Part shown: positions 35,265-44,048 of the stretch, piece by piece | Layout of the letters: the number at the start of each line of letters is the position of its first letter | Numbering within the stretch: the stretch's first letter is position 1 | From: Leuconostoc miyukkimchii | Lineage (GTDB): Bacteria; Bacillota; Bacilli; Lactobacillales; Lactobacillaceae | Direction: 5' to 3' | DNA: 64,000 nucleotides | Assembly: GCF_019656055.1 (NCBI RefSeq) | Contig: NZ_BPKY01000006.1 | Span: 124,001 to 188,000 of the forward strand | The notes under the pieces: generated by a model | Seen by the model: the letters and a program-made list of their open reading frames with translations, nothing else | What the model was told of the DNA's origin: nothing | Database searches by the model: none | Translations under genes and position numbers: made by a program

Positions 35265-36392
35265 TTAATTACCCCAAACTGTCTTTTGAATATCACGAAC
35301 TAATGCTAATTTATTCCATTGTTGTTCTTCTGTAATAACATTACCTTCTTCAGTTGAAGCGAAACCACACTGTGTTGATAACCATAAACGATTCAAAGGC
35401 AAATATTTTGCTGCTTCATGTATACGATCAATGATTTCTTGCTTATTCTCTAATTCACCTGTTTTTGTTGTGATTAAACCAAGAACAACACGCTTATCAC
35501 CAGATACTTTGGCCAAGGGTTCAAAACCACCTGCACGATCAGAATCGTATTCCAAGAAATAATTTGACACGTTTTCTTTACCAAATAATTCTTCGGCAAC
35601 ATTTTCATATCCACCAGCAGCAGCCCAATCAGAATGGTAGTTTCCACGGCAAACGTGTGTATTGATTGTTAAATCATCTGGCAAATCAGCGATTGCACCA
35701 TTATTTAAATCTAAGTAAAGTGCTTTTAATTCATTTACATCAAACCCAGCACCAGCCATAGTTTCCCAGAAGTTAGAGTCAACAAGCATTCCCCATGTAC
35801 AATCATCTAATTGCACTGTTCGAGCACCTGCCTCATACAATGCCAAAATTTCTTCACGGTAAACGCGCTTAATATCAGCATAGAAGTTATCTAATGAATC
35901 ATAAAACTTTGATATCAATTCAGCATTAACGCCTCGAGACAATTCAGCATAAAATTGCGATGGTGATGGGATTGTTATTTTTGCTTCAACATTTTTTTCA
36001 TCAGCAAGTGCCTTCAAAAATTTAAAATGCTTGATAAATGGATGCGTTTGCGCATTAAATCCCAATAAACCAGTTAAACGGGCAGAATCATCACGTGTTT
36101 CTTCATGAGAAAACTGATATCCTTCACCATAATTAAATTGTTCTACACCGTCAAATCCCCAAAAATTATCTAAGTGCCAATAAGAACGGCGGAATTCACC
36201 ATCTGTTATGACATCTAATCCAGCAGCAACTTGTTGATCAACAAGCTTTGTAATTGCTTGGTTTTCAACTTCTTCTAGCGCCTCGTGTGTAATTTTTCCT
36301 GATTCGAAATCTTTACGAGCTGCTTTTAAAGTATCTGGGCGTAAAAATGAACCAACGTGTTGAAATCCAATTTTTTTAAGTGTGACTGTCAT
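35265..36392 (-). CDS. MetE C-terminal-domain-like methyltransferase (YxjG/YxjH type), copy 1
   Basis: A 375-residue protein corresponding to the catalytic C-terminal half of cobalamin-independent methionine synthase. Zinc-ligand regions are visible as INTHVCRGN (about 243-251) and LSTQCGFASTEEGN (about 340-353). It starts KIGFQHVGSFLRPDTLKAARKDF and probably methylates homocysteine, though the folate-binding N-terminal half is absent. A paralogue of similar length is at 38793-39917. A uORF and a 9-bp hairpin lie in its 5' leader. AGGAG precedes the ATG. Confidence 0.85.
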   Translation of the reverse strand: MTVTLKKIGFQHVGSFLRPDTLKAARKDFESGKITHEALEEVENQAITKLVDQQVAAGLDVITDGEFRRSYWHLDNFWGFDGVEQFNYGEGYQFSHEETRDDSARLTGLLGFNAQTHPFIKHFKFLKALADEKNVEAKITIPSPSQFYAELSRGVNAELISKFYDSLDNFYADIKRVYREEILALYEAGARTVQLDDCTWGMLVDSNFWETMAGAGFDVNELKALYLDLNNGAIADLPDDLTINTHVCRGNYHSDWAAAGGYENVAEELFGKENVSNYFLEYDSDRAGGFEPLAKVSGDKRVVLGLITTKTGELENKQEIIDRIHEAAKYLPLNRLWLSTQCGFASTEEGNVITEEQQWNKLALVRDIQKTVWGN

Positions 36393-36446
36393 GTATTTTC
36401 TCCTAATATTAAGTAACCGTTATTTTAAAATCTACGTCATTTTAAG

Positions 36447-36474
36447 GATGGTAACTTCGTACTATGTTACCATC
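36447..36474 (-). promoter_or_regulatory. Leader hairpin between uORF and metE-like copy 1
   Basis: Perfect 9-bp stem (36447-36455 with 36466-36474, 10-nt loop) read on the minus strand after the uORF stop. No T-run follows, so it is not an ordinary terminator. Its GGTAAC arm could also pair with GTTACT nearer the ribosome site. Confidence 0.5.
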
Positions 36475-36481
36475 TCTGAAA

Positions 36482-36580
36482 TCAACTAAATTTATCAACT
36501 GCACCGCTCCCCCGCAATAAAACAGCAGTGGTAATTTTTTTAGCATGCAAATAATAAATTTTTTGATAATTAACATGCAT
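36482..36580 (-). CDS. Upstream ORF (32 aa) in the metE-like leader
   Basis: A 32-codon ORF starting MHVNYQKIYYLH and ending VLLRGSGAVDKFS, with AGAGGAA 7-8 nt before its ATG. It lies between the metY stop and the metE-like start. The C-terminal LLxGxGxV pattern resembles that of the uORF ahead of metY (37974-38063). Part of it forms a stable RNA stem (CACTGC with GCGGTG), so conservation could be at RNA level. A +1-frame ATG two bases on opens a 44-codon alternative. Role as leader peptide is inference. Confidence 0.5.
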   Translation of the reverse strand: MHVNYQKIYYLHAKKITTAVLLRGSGAVDKFS

Positions 36581-36625
36581 GTTGCTTTCCTCTTAATTGA
36601 TTAAATTACCAAAGAATTAATCTTT

Positions 36626-37915
36626 TTATACTTCTTCTAATGCTGAATCTAAGGCTGAAATCAAATCATTAACATTTTCAATACCAATTGAAACGCGAAT
36701 CAAATCTGGTGAAATACCTGCATCAGCTAATTGTGCATCACTCAATTGTGCGTGCGTTGTAGATTTTGGATGGATAATAAGTGATTTAGCATCCCCAACA
36801 TTGGCAAGTAGGGAAAAAATATCTAAATTATTAATCAATGTCTTTGCACCTTCTTCACCTTGCTTTAAACCAAAGGTGAAAATAGAACCCGCACCATTTT
36901 TAAAGTATTTATCAGCTAAAGGCTTATATGGTGAGTCTGGTAATTCTGGATAACTGACCCAAGCAACTTTTTCATGATTATTTAAAAATGCCACAATTTT
37001 ACGTGCGTTTTCAACATGTCGTTCAACACGAAGTGACAATGTTTCTAGTCCTTGAAGGAAGTAGAACGCTGATTGTGGTGATAGTGTTGCACCTGTATCA
37101 CGCAAATGTTCTGCTCTAATTTTTGTAACGAATGCGCCTGCGCCAAGGTCAGCCCATACGAGGCCATTATATGATGCTGTTGGTGTTGTAAAATCAGGGT
37201 ATCGACCAGACTTCTTGTAATCGAAATCACCCTTTTCAATAACAACCCCACCCAAAGTGGTACCATGTCCGCCAATGAACTTGGTTGCAGAATGGACAAC
37301 AACATCAATACCATGAGCTAATGGTTGCGCCAAAAATGGTGTTGCAAATGTTGAATCAACAATTGAAATGATACCGTGTTTCTTGGCAATTGCTGCTACC
37401 GCTTCAAAATCAATAATATTTAGTTTAGGGTTACCTAAACTTTCAAAAAATATTGCCTTTGTATTGTCTTGAATTGCTTTTTCAAAATTGCTTGGTTCAT
37501 CTGGATCCACAAACGTTGTTTCAATACCCAACTTTTTCAAGGTTTCTGAGAATAATTCAACTGTTCCACCATATAATGTTGACGCAGCAACAATATGATC
37601 ACCACTACCAGCAACATTTAAGACTGCTGCTGTAACAGCTGCTGCACCTGAAGCCAAAGAAATAGCTGCAGCGCCACCTTCTAGAGAAGCGATACGTGCT
37701 TCAAATGCTGCATTTGTTGGGTTTGTTAAACGGCCGTAAATATTACCAGCATCAGTTAGTGCAAAACGACCAGCTGCTTCTGAAGTATTCTTAAAGACAT
37801 ATGCCGCCGTTTGATAAATTGGTGTCACACGTGCACCTGTTGCTGAATCAGGTTCTTCTTGCCCTACATGTAATTGGCGCGTTTCAAAAGCGTATTGCTT
37901 ATCTAGTTTAGTCAT
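36626..37915 (-). CDS. metY: O-acetylhomoserine sulfhydrylase
   Basis: A 429-residue Cys/Met-metabolism PLP enzyme of the longer MetY type. PLP lysine in [19 protein letters not shown] (about 206-224); [25 protein letters not shown] at the start (quoted in part). It forms homocysteine directly from O-acetylhomoserine and sulfide. AGGAAG fixes the ATG at 37915. It follows luxS, with a 29-codon uORF in the leader, and precedes the metE-like gene that could methylate its product. Confidence 0.92.
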   Translation of the reverse strand: MTKLDKQYAFETRQLHVGQEEPDSATGARVTPIYQTAAYVFKNTSEAAGRFALTDAGNIYGRLTNPTNAAFEARIASLEGGAAAISLASGAAAVTAAVLNVAGSGDHIVAASTLYGGTVELFSETLKKLGIETTFVDPDEPSNFEKAIQDNTKAIFFESLGNPKLNIIDFEAVAAIAKKHGIISIVDSTFATPFLAQPLAHGIDVVVHSATKFIGGHGTTLGGVVIEKGDFDYKKSGRYPDFTTPTASYNGLVWADLGAGAFVTKIRAEHLRDTGATLSPQSAFYFLQGLETLSLRVERHVENARKIVAFLNNHEKVAWVSYPELPDSPYKPLADKYFKNGAGSIFTFGLKQGEEGAKTLINNLDIFSLLANVGDAKSLIIHPKSTTHAQLSDAQLADAGISPDLIRVSIGIENVNDLISALDSALEEV

Positions 37916-37973
37916 TTTTCTTCCTACTTTCATTCTTCATATTGACAGTGACAACGTACAGCGTTTTTAATCG

Positions 37974-38063
37974 TCACATTCGACACCAGACCAAACCTGT
38001 TCCTAAGAGCGTACTCAAAGCGCGCGTTATTTCAAAAAAACGTTGAGGTGTAATTTTTTGCAT
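37974..38063 (-). CDS. Upstream ORF (29 aa) in the metY leader
   Basis: A 29-codon ORF starting MQKITPQRFFEITRAL and ending WCRM, with AAAGGAG 9 nt before the ATG, a better site than many genes here have. It lies between luxS and metY. The stop codon lies in a possible stem (GTGAC with GTCAC). The LLGTGLVW part resembles the LLRGSGAVD of the metE-like uORF. A leader-peptide role controlling metY is inference. Confidence 0.5.
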   Translation of the reverse strand: MQKITPQRFFEITRALSTLLGTGLVWCRM

Positions 38064-38184
38064 TGAGACGTTCTCCTTTAATATTATGTACGACGCAAAA
38101 ATCATGCGTCCTGTTGCTATTACAATGCTTTATAAACGTGCTTGCTTTTTGAACAAACCTCGTCAATTAACGTTTAAATGCTAA

Positions 38185-38661
38185 TTAAACAACTTTTCTT
38201 TCAAAAGCATCACTAGAAATACCTTGCGCTAAAATAATTTTGGCCCATTCTTTGGCTGAGTGTAAACTGTGATCCTTGAAGTTACCACAACTCTCAATTT
38301 CAGCAGCAGGAACTTCAGTTACATCGTCACTTACAATTTTTTCTAATACTTTTTTGAATACTTTGGCAAGTGTTTCAGCGTCATAATTAATCCATGAAAT
38401 GACGTGGAACCCTGTCCGACAACCAAATGGTGAAATATCAATAATACCATCAATTTCATCACGAACAAGGCCAGCAAACAGATGTTCCAATGTATGTAGA
38501 CCACCAGTTTCAATAGCTGTTTCGTTAGGTTGTGTCAATCGTAGATCGTAATTTGTAATACTACCACCTTGCGGTCCATTTTGTGATTCAATCACACGTA
38601 CATAAGGTGCTTTCACTTTTGTATGATCCAATGTAAAACTCTCAACGACTGTCTCTGCCAT
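38185..38661 (-). CDS. luxS: S-ribosylhomocysteine lyase LuxS
   Basis: A 158-residue iron-dependent lyase with the metal motif HTLEHLFAG (about 57-65) and the catalytic Cys in [10 protein letters not shown] (about 77-86). It recycles S-ribosylhomocysteine to homocysteine and DPD, the precursor of AI-2. In this context, surrounded by metC, metE-like and metY genes, the activated-methyl-cycle role is plain. Strong AGGAG upstream. It lies 131 nt after the metE-like copy 2 and may have its own promoter. Confidence 0.97.
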   Translation of the reverse strand: MAETVVESFTLDHTKVKAPYVRVIESQNGPQGGSITNYDLRLTQPNETAIETGGLHTLEHLFAGLVRDEIDGIIDISPFGCRTGFHVISWINYDAETLAKVFKKVLEKIVSDDVTEVPAAEIESCGNFKDHSLHSAKEWAKIILAQGISSDAFERKVV

Positions 38662-38792
38662 TACTTTTCTCCTTTAAAATCACTATTCATCTTATAACTT
38701 TGAGTATGCTAAAATAACTACATTTACATCGATTTTTTGACGACACTCAGTATTTTCTAAAATTCTTTAAACCGTTGACTCTCCGGTTGATG

Positions 38793-39917
38793 TTAAGCTA
38801 ATTGTTCATCAGCAATTTTTTTAACTAATGCTAGCTTTTGCCATTGATCAGGAATTGTTAGCACATTTCCCTCTTCAGTTGAAGAAAAACCACATTGCGT
38901 TGACAATGCTAAATTCTCAACTGGCACATATTGCTGTGCATCATGAATACGTGCAATGACATCGTTCTCATTTTCTAAATCAGCCGATTTAGACGTCAAT
39001 AATCCCAATACAATTTCCACATTTTCGCGTCCATTCCAGATGTCTGTTAATGGTTTGAAATCTCCAGAACGTGCATCATCATATTCTAAGAAAAAGCCAT
39101 CATAATTTAATTGCCCTAAATATTTAGCAATTGGTTGGTATCCACCTTCAAATAAGTAAGTCGATTTAAAATTACCGCGACAAATGTGGGTAGACAGCTT
39201 AAGATCATCTGGTAACCCTGCTAGCGCCTTATTAATGACATAAACATCGTCTTCAGCTAACTTTTCATACTTGGCACGCTCATCTGGGTTGTCCTCGTTA
39301 GCGTTCAGTTGCGCAATGAGATATGCCCATGTTGTATCGTCTAGTTGAATATAGCGCGCCCCTAAGTCATAAAAATGTTGCAATGTATCATGATATGCTT
39401 GTGCCAAATCATCCAAAAAATCAGTCCAACTATCGTAATATTTTGACCACAAATCTGAACGATGGTCTCGGTTAATCACTAACGTAGGTGATGGGATAGT
39501 TTGTTTTACTTCAACACCTTCGGGAACAATTGACTTCAAATAGGTAAAATCATCAAAAAACGGATGTGCAAGATTAGCATGAACTTTTCCTGTCAAACGG
39601 ACATTAGTTGTCCGTGTATTTGCGCCATGAAACTTATATGAGTCTTCTTGTTCATAAAATTCAAAACCACCGAGTTGCCCCAAAAAATCTAAATGCCACC
39701 ATGATCTATTGAATTCGCCGTCTGTTACAGCTGGTAAACCAACTTTAACTTGCTCATCAACAACTTTTTTAATTTCATCGTGTTGAATTTCTAATAATAC
39801 CTCCCTTGATATATTACCATTTAGAAAATCTTCACGAGCTGCTTTTAAATGATCAGGACGTAAATACGAACCGACATGATCAAAATGATAGTGTAATTTT
39901 GTTTGAATTGTTGTCAT
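38793..39917 (-). CDS. MetE C-terminal-domain-like methyltransferase, copy 2
   Basis: A 374-residue paralogue of the protein at 35265-36392, with FDHVGSYLRPDHLKAAREDF at its start, LSTHICRGNFKS and LSTQCGFSSTEEGN as zinc-ligand regions, and a 3-5 residue insertion around residue 210 (NANEDNPDERAKYEKL). It probably makes methionine from the homocysteine produced by the upstream PLP enzymes. It lies 73 nt after the cystathionine beta-lyase gene in the T-box-controlled operon. Confidence 0.85.
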   Translation of the reverse strand: MTTIQTKLHYHFDHVGSYLRPDHLKAAREDFLNGNISREVLLEIQHDEIKKVVDEQVKVGLPAVTDGEFNRSWWHLDFLGQLGGFEFYEQEDSYKFHGANTRTTNVRLTGKVHANLAHPFFDDFTYLKSIVPEGVEVKQTIPSPTLVINRDHRSDLWSKYYDSWTDFLDDLAQAYHDTLQHFYDLGARYIQLDDTTWAYLIAQLNANEDNPDERAKYEKLAEDDVYVINKALAGLPDDLKLSTHICRGNFKSTYLFEGGYQPIAKYLGQLNYDGFFLEYDDARSGDFKPLTDIWNGRENVEIVLGLLTSKSADLENENDVIARIHDAQQYVPVENLALSTQCGFSSTEEGNVLTIPDQWQKLALVKKIADEQLA

Positions 39918-39990
39918 AATATTTTCCCAATACGCCAGGGTGTGTCAAGCACTCAACATACTTTTCCTTTTTTGATTTTTAGTAGTTTGA

Positions 39991-41130
39991 TTAAATTAAT
40001 GCCAACGCCTGTTCTAAATCAGCAATCAAATCATTTACATCCTCTAAACCAACTGAAAATCGGAGTAAGCCTGGTGTGATTCCCGTATCTTTCAACTCTT
40101 CTACGTTTAATTCTGCATGACTCATTTTTGGCGGATAACTAATAATTGTCTCCACAGCACCCAAACTGACTGAAAAAATCGGTATTGTTAGTGCTTCAAC
40201 AACTACTTTGGCGTTATCTGCAGATCCAACATCAAAACTCAGAACAGCACCACCTGATTTAGATTGCGACTGATGAATCGTATACCCTTCATGAGTTGCC
40301 AACCCCGGATACAAAACACGCGCCACTTTATCATGCCCTTCAAGGTATTGCGCAATTTTTTGTGCTGACTGACTTGACTGCGTCATGCGCACGCCAAGTG
40401 TTTTGATACCTCGTAGTAATAACCACGTATCCAAAACACCCAAGGTTGCGCCAACTGCATTTTGAATAAAATATATTTTGTCAGCCAAATCTGAATTATT
40501 AGTAACAACAGCACCGGCAAGAATGTCAGAATGTCCAGCTAAAAATTTAGTTGCTGAATGAACAACAATATCAACACCCAAGTCAAGTGGGTTTTGTAGA
40601 AATGGTGATAAAAAAGTATTATCTGCAATGGTAATCAAATCGTTATCTTTTGCTATAGCAACAATCGCACGAATGTCCGTGATTTTTAATACTGGATTTG
40701 AAGGTGTTTCAATATATAATGCTTTTGTTTCTGGTTTAATAGCCGCCTTAACAGCATCTAAATCACCAAAATCAACTAAGGTATGCGTAATTCCCCAACG
40801 TGGTAAAATATCTGACAATATACGGAAAGTGCCACCATAAACATGCTTGCTCACAACAATATCGTCTCCAGCTGACAATGTAAACAATACACTGCTAATT
40901 GCTGCCATACCTGTACTAAACAAGTAACCATATTTACCATGTTCCAATGCTGCTACTGCTTTTTCACCTGATTCACGCGTTGGATTACCTGAACGTGCAT
41001 AATCGAAATGACCAAAATGATCAAAATCTGTTTGATTAAATGTTGAGCTGAGTTGAATTGGGGTATTCACAGCGCCCGATAGTGGATCATGTATTGTTGC
41101 GGCCTGAATTACATTTGTCCAATCACTCAT
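39991..41130 (-). CDS. Cystathionine beta-lyase-like PLP enzyme
   Basis: A 379-residue enzyme of the Cys/Met metabolism PLP family. The PLP lysine lies in [21 protein letters not shown] (about 188-207). Sequence features such as YARSGNPTRESGEKAVA and LETPSNP-like IETPSNPVLKI are shared with both beta- and gamma-lyases. Position directly after a cystathionine gamma-synthase-like gene (4-nt overlap) argues for the beta-lyase (MetC/PatC-like) step, giving homocysteine. Specificity cannot be settled by eye. Confidence 0.8.
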   Translation of the reverse strand: MSDWTNVIQAATIHDPLSGAVNTPIQLSSTFNQTDFDHFGHFDYARSGNPTRESGEKAVAALEHGKYGYLFSTGMAAISSVLFTLSAGDDIVVSKHVYGGTFRILSDILPRWGITHTLVDFGDLDAVKAAIKPETKALYIETPSNPVLKITDIRAIVAIAKDNDLITIADNTFLSPFLQNPLDLGVDIVVHSATKFLAGHSDILAGAVVTNNSDLADKIYFIQNAVGATLGVLDTWLLLRGIKTLGVRMTQSSQSAQKIAQYLEGHDKVARVLYPGLATHEGYTIHQSQSKSGGAVLSFDVGSADNAKVVVEALTIPIFSVSLGAVETIISYPPKMSHAELNVEELKDTGITPGLLRFSVGLEDVNDLIADLEQALALI

Positions 41131-42236
41131 AATTCTGCCCCACTTATTGCTTGTTTGAGATCAATTAATAAATCATTTTTATCTTCTAGACCAGCACTAA
41201 CCCGAATCAGTTGCTCCGTGATACCCAAGGCAAGTCGTTGGCTCTCACTCATATCATGATGTGTCTGCACTGCAGGAATTGTGATGAGTGTTTCCGGTCC
41301 ACCCAAACTCTCAGCAAATGAACCAATATGTAGTCCCTTCAAAAATAAATTAACATCGTAACCGTCATCTAAATAAAAACTAATCATGCCACCAACACCA
41401 GGATAATGAATCGATGATACACCTGTAATTGTTTTTAAGTTTTCTGCTAGAAATTTTCCGTTTTCATCGTGTCGCTTCATGCGTAAATGTAGGGTTTTTA
41501 AACTGCGAATTAATAACCAAGAACTAAATGAATCAAGTACTTGCCCCTGTGTTAACAAAGTTGATTCCAATTTGGCCGCTAGTTCATCATTTCCAGCGAT
41601 GACGGCACCTGCTAAAATATCATTATGACCACCAAGATATTTAGTTGCTGAATGAACGACAACGTCTGCACCTAATTTCAATGGTTGTTGAAATATCGGT
41701 GTCAAGAAAGTATTGTCAACTGCAATCAAAACATTTGGAAATTGTAATTGTAAACGCTCACGCAATTTTTTGATGTCAAATATTTTCATCATTGGGTTTG
41801 AAGGTGTTTCTATCCAAATCAGTTTCGTTTCTGGTTTAATTTTTTGAGCAAAATCATCTATGCTACTACAGACATCGTAAGTTACACCTCTTTGTTCAAC
41901 AATTCTGTCAAAATAGCGAAAAGTACCACCATATAAGTCATCACTTGTTAGAAAATGATCCCCTGTTTTAAGTACTGCAGAAAAAACTAAATCAATTGCT
42001 GACATTCCCGAACTAGTCGCAAAGGCTTGTACGCCTTGCTCCAAAACTGCTAATTGCTCTTCTAGGATGTGGCGTGTTGGTGTGTTTAAACGCGCGTAGT
42101 CAAATCCGGTTGATTCTCCCAAACCCGGATGCCGGTAGGATGTTGAAAAATACAATGGTGTCACAATTGCACCAGTTTTTGTATCGTCAGTGCCATTGCC
42201 CCCCTGTGCTAGAATCGTATCTATGTTACTCGTCAT
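41127..42236 (-). CDS. Cystathionine gamma-synthase-like PLP enzyme
   Basis: A 369-residue Cys/Met metabolism PLP enzyme, lysine in VVHSATKYLGGHNDILAGAV. It starts with DTILAQGGNGTDDTKTGAIV, a form found in cystathionine gamma-synthases and O-acetylhomoserine-using enzymes. Placed between metA and a beta-lyase-like gene with overlaps on both sides, it most likely joins activated homoserine and cysteine. Assignment rests on context; gamma-lyase activity is an alternative. Confidence 0.8.
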   Translation of the reverse strand: MTSNIDTILAQGGNGTDDTKTGAIVTPLYFSTSYRHPGLGESTGFDYARLNTPTRHILEEQLAVLEQGVQAFATSSGMSAIDLVFSAVLKTGDHFLTSDDLYGGTFRYFDRIVEQRGVTYDVCSSIDDFAQKIKPETKLIWIETPSNPMMKIFDIKKLRERLQLQFPNVLIAVDNTFLTPIFQQPLKLGADVVVHSATKYLGGHNDILAGAVIAGNDELAAKLESTLLTQGQVLDSFSSWLLIRSLKTLHLRMKRHDENGKFLAENLKTITGVSSIHYPGVGGMISFYLDDGYDVNLFLKGLHIGSFAESLGGPETLITIPAVQTHHDMSESQRLALGITEQLIRVSAGLEDKNDLLIDLKQAISGAEL

Positions 42237-43138
42237 AAAGTTTTTCCTTCCTCATACAAATTATCTATTGTTGTTATCTGATCAACGGTTTTCGTACTTT
42301 CATAACGCGTTGCCAATAACGCACCCCAATTGCTAAAAATTGTTTCGGCACTAGTTTGCCAACTATTTTGTGGCTTACCCTCAAAATAATAATTTTCAGG
42401 CTGACGTGTTGCTGTATCTATCTTCAGGTCACGTTGATATTCATCTTGTAGCGTGCTTGTATCATATTCCAAATGACCTGTTATATATGTTGATTGCAGG
42501 TGCTCATCGCGTAGAATGAATGCACCAAACTCATCATTTCCAGCTATCTTTAGCCGACGAGATACACCCTGAAATGGAATTGTAAAATAGCGTGAATGTG
42601 GCATAGTCACAGCCGTTAAACCAGTTGTTAATTGACTATGTTGTTTTAAAATATGTTTTATTTGATAAACACCAAAGATTTTATTTTTGTGACTACGTAC
42701 TGGAAAATTACGCTCGGCATAACCAGCACCAAATGCTGCCCAGCAAGTCAGTAAACTTTCTTTGACATGTGTTTTACGCCAAGCTAATAACTTTTGAAAC
42801 TCTTGCCAATAATCAATATCTTCAAATTTTACACGATCAACTGGTGCCCCTGTGACAATCAAGCCATCATAATTTTTATGCCAGACATCATTTAACGTAA
42901 CATAACTGGCTTTAACTAAATCAACATCGTGTTTAATGTGGTGTGTTGCCGGTACAGCAAAAGTGACATTAACGTTGACTGGCAGTTGCGTTAATAATTT
43001 GGTTAACTGCTTCTCAGTTTGCAAGCGATTTGGCATGAGATTAACTATCAATATACTTAATGTTGGTTTTTTTAGGTTATATTTCCCCAACGTTAAGCAT
43101 TCACGTTTAAGCAAACCATTTTGTAAAGTTACTCTCAT
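42233..43138 (-). CDS. metA: Homoserine O-acyltransferase (MetA family)
   Basis: A 301-residue enzyme activating homoserine for methionine synthesis. Family motifs: NLMPNRLQTEKQL (about 33-45), VTGAPVDRVKFEDIDYW (about 94-110), nucleophile Cys in LLTCWAAFGAGYA, His in PHSRYF and Glu in GHLEYD. The usual CWGAQAG after the Cys is CWAAFGAG here, a departure worth noting. Many Firmicute MetA proteins use acetyl-CoA; the downstream O-acetylhomoserine enzyme MetY fits that. First gene after the Met T-box. Confidence 0.9.
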   Translation of the reverse strand: MRVTLQNGLLKRECLTLGKYNLKKPTLSILIVNLMPNRLQTEKQLTKLLTQLPVNVNVTFAVPATHHIKHDVDLVKASYVTLNDVWHKNYDGLIVTGAPVDRVKFEDIDYWQEFQKLLAWRKTHVKESLLTCWAAFGAGYAERNFPVRSHKNKIFGVYQIKHILKQHSQLTTGLTAVTMPHSRYFTIPFQGVSRRLKIAGNDEFGAFILRDEHLQSTYITGHLEYDTSTLQDEYQRDLKIDTATRQPENYYFEGKPQNSWQTSAETIFSNWGALLATRYESTKTVDQITTIDNLYEEGKTL

Positions 43139-43177
43139 AAAGTCTGGATCCCTTCTAACAAAATATACTAGAAAATA

Positions 43178-43501
43178 AAAAAACCGCAGTCTATTGCTAG
43201 ACTGCGGGACGTTTTTTAACGTGTTACCACCCGGTGTTCATGTAGGGCTCTCGCACCCACACCTTAAACAGTACGCCTGTTAGTAATCGTCGAGAACATC
43301 TGTGAAAACCATCAAGTTATACGTTGTGCGTTAACGAGCACTGCCGACTTCAACTTACTGCGCCACACAAATGAGTGTTCGCTAGCTCGTATCTATGAAA
43401 CTCCAAGACCATTTTCCAACCTACCATCTTACTCGCTTTCACCATGTGCGGGCTCTCTTATCAAGATTTTATGTCGTACTTATCTCTTCAATGTTTATGT
43501 T
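43178..43501 (-). ncRNA. T-box leader (tRNA-Met specific) upstream of metA
   Basis: On the minus strand the leader shows AGAGAGC of Stem I, a specifier ATG (43410-43412) in a GAAAATGG...TGGAG context, and the T-box core GGGTGGTAACACG (43220-43232). A 10-bp terminator (43184-43193 with 43198-43207) with a T-run follows. Uncharged tRNA-Met should stabilise the antiterminator and turn on the met operon. It is preceded by an ideal promoter. Confidence 0.93.
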
Positions 43502-43507
43502 GTATTT

Positions 43508-43536
43508 ACTATAACTGTCATTTGGTTAGATGTCAA
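43508..43536 (-). promoter_or_regulatory. Promoter of the T-box-metA transcript
   Basis: Minus-strand TTGACA (-35, 43531-43536), 17-nt spacer, TATAGT (-10, 43508-43513). Predicted start near 43501. Confidence 0.85.
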
Positions 43537-43640
43537 TACTTTTTCCAAATTTTATTTTTACTTTTCTCATTATTGACAATTGAGTATTTTTAATTATATT
43601 GTGGTATAATTTGCACAACAATAAACTAAGGAGTCTGCAA

Positions 43641-43967
43641 ATGTACGAACCTACACATAATACAAATACCGTTATTGAGTCATATATTAATAAACCTGGT
43701 CGCAATGTGATGTTTTTGTCTGCGGATTGGTGTGGTGATTGTCGGGTGATTAAACCATTCATCCAAGATATTAAGGAAACTATCAGCACAACTGCCACTT
43801 GGTTTGACGCTGATCGTGATGAAAATCTCGATGTTGCTACAGAACACAACATGCGCGGTATCCCCTCATTCGTTCTATTTGAAGATGGTGAAGAAGTCTC
43901 TCGTATTGGTCACGGTGAACGCCTAACACCAAAGCAAATCGTTGATTGGTATCAAAGCACTTTGTAA
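43641..43967 (+). CDS. Thioredoxin-like protein
   Basis: A 108-residue thioredoxin-fold protein. The redox site is SADWCGDCRVIKPF (CxxC with Gly-Asp between), and the cis-Pro is in MRGIPSFVLF. The CGDC in place of the usual CGPC suggests a different redox potential or target from the main thioredoxin. AAGGAG precedes the ATG at 43641. It is divergent from the metA T-box operon and convergent with htrA, sharing a bidirectional terminator with it. Confidence 0.9.
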   Translation: MYEPTHNTNTVIESYINKPGRNVMFLSADWCGDCRVIKPFIQDIKETISTTATWFDADRDENLDVATEHNMRGIPSFVLFEDGEEVSRIGHGERLTPKQIVDWYQSTL

Positions 43968-43987
43968 TGTTGACATCAATGAACGAC

Positions 43988-44015
43988 AAAAAAGCAGCCC
44001 TTTGGCTGCTTTTTT
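43988..44015. terminator. Bidirectional terminator between thioredoxin-like gene and htrA
   Basis: Perfect 12-bp inverted repeat (43988-43999 with 44004-44015, 4-nt loop) with A and T runs. Confidence 0.85.
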
Positions 44016-44048
44016 GATACATATTATTTACTAACTTTTCTATAAAAT

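Noticed and set aside
36393-38184. SAM riboswitch (S-box or SMK box) before metY or the metE-like gene
   Set aside because: No K-turn/S-box signature or SMK core seen; only the uORF and hairpin elements.
38760-38792. Terminator between metE-like copy 2 and luxS
   Set aside because: Only a 5-bp stem (AACCG/CGGTT) with no T-run; read-through into luxS is as likely.
43526-43852. 108-codon ORF antisense to the thioredoxin-like gene
   Set aside because: Covers the divergent promoter region and the true gene; no ribosome site.
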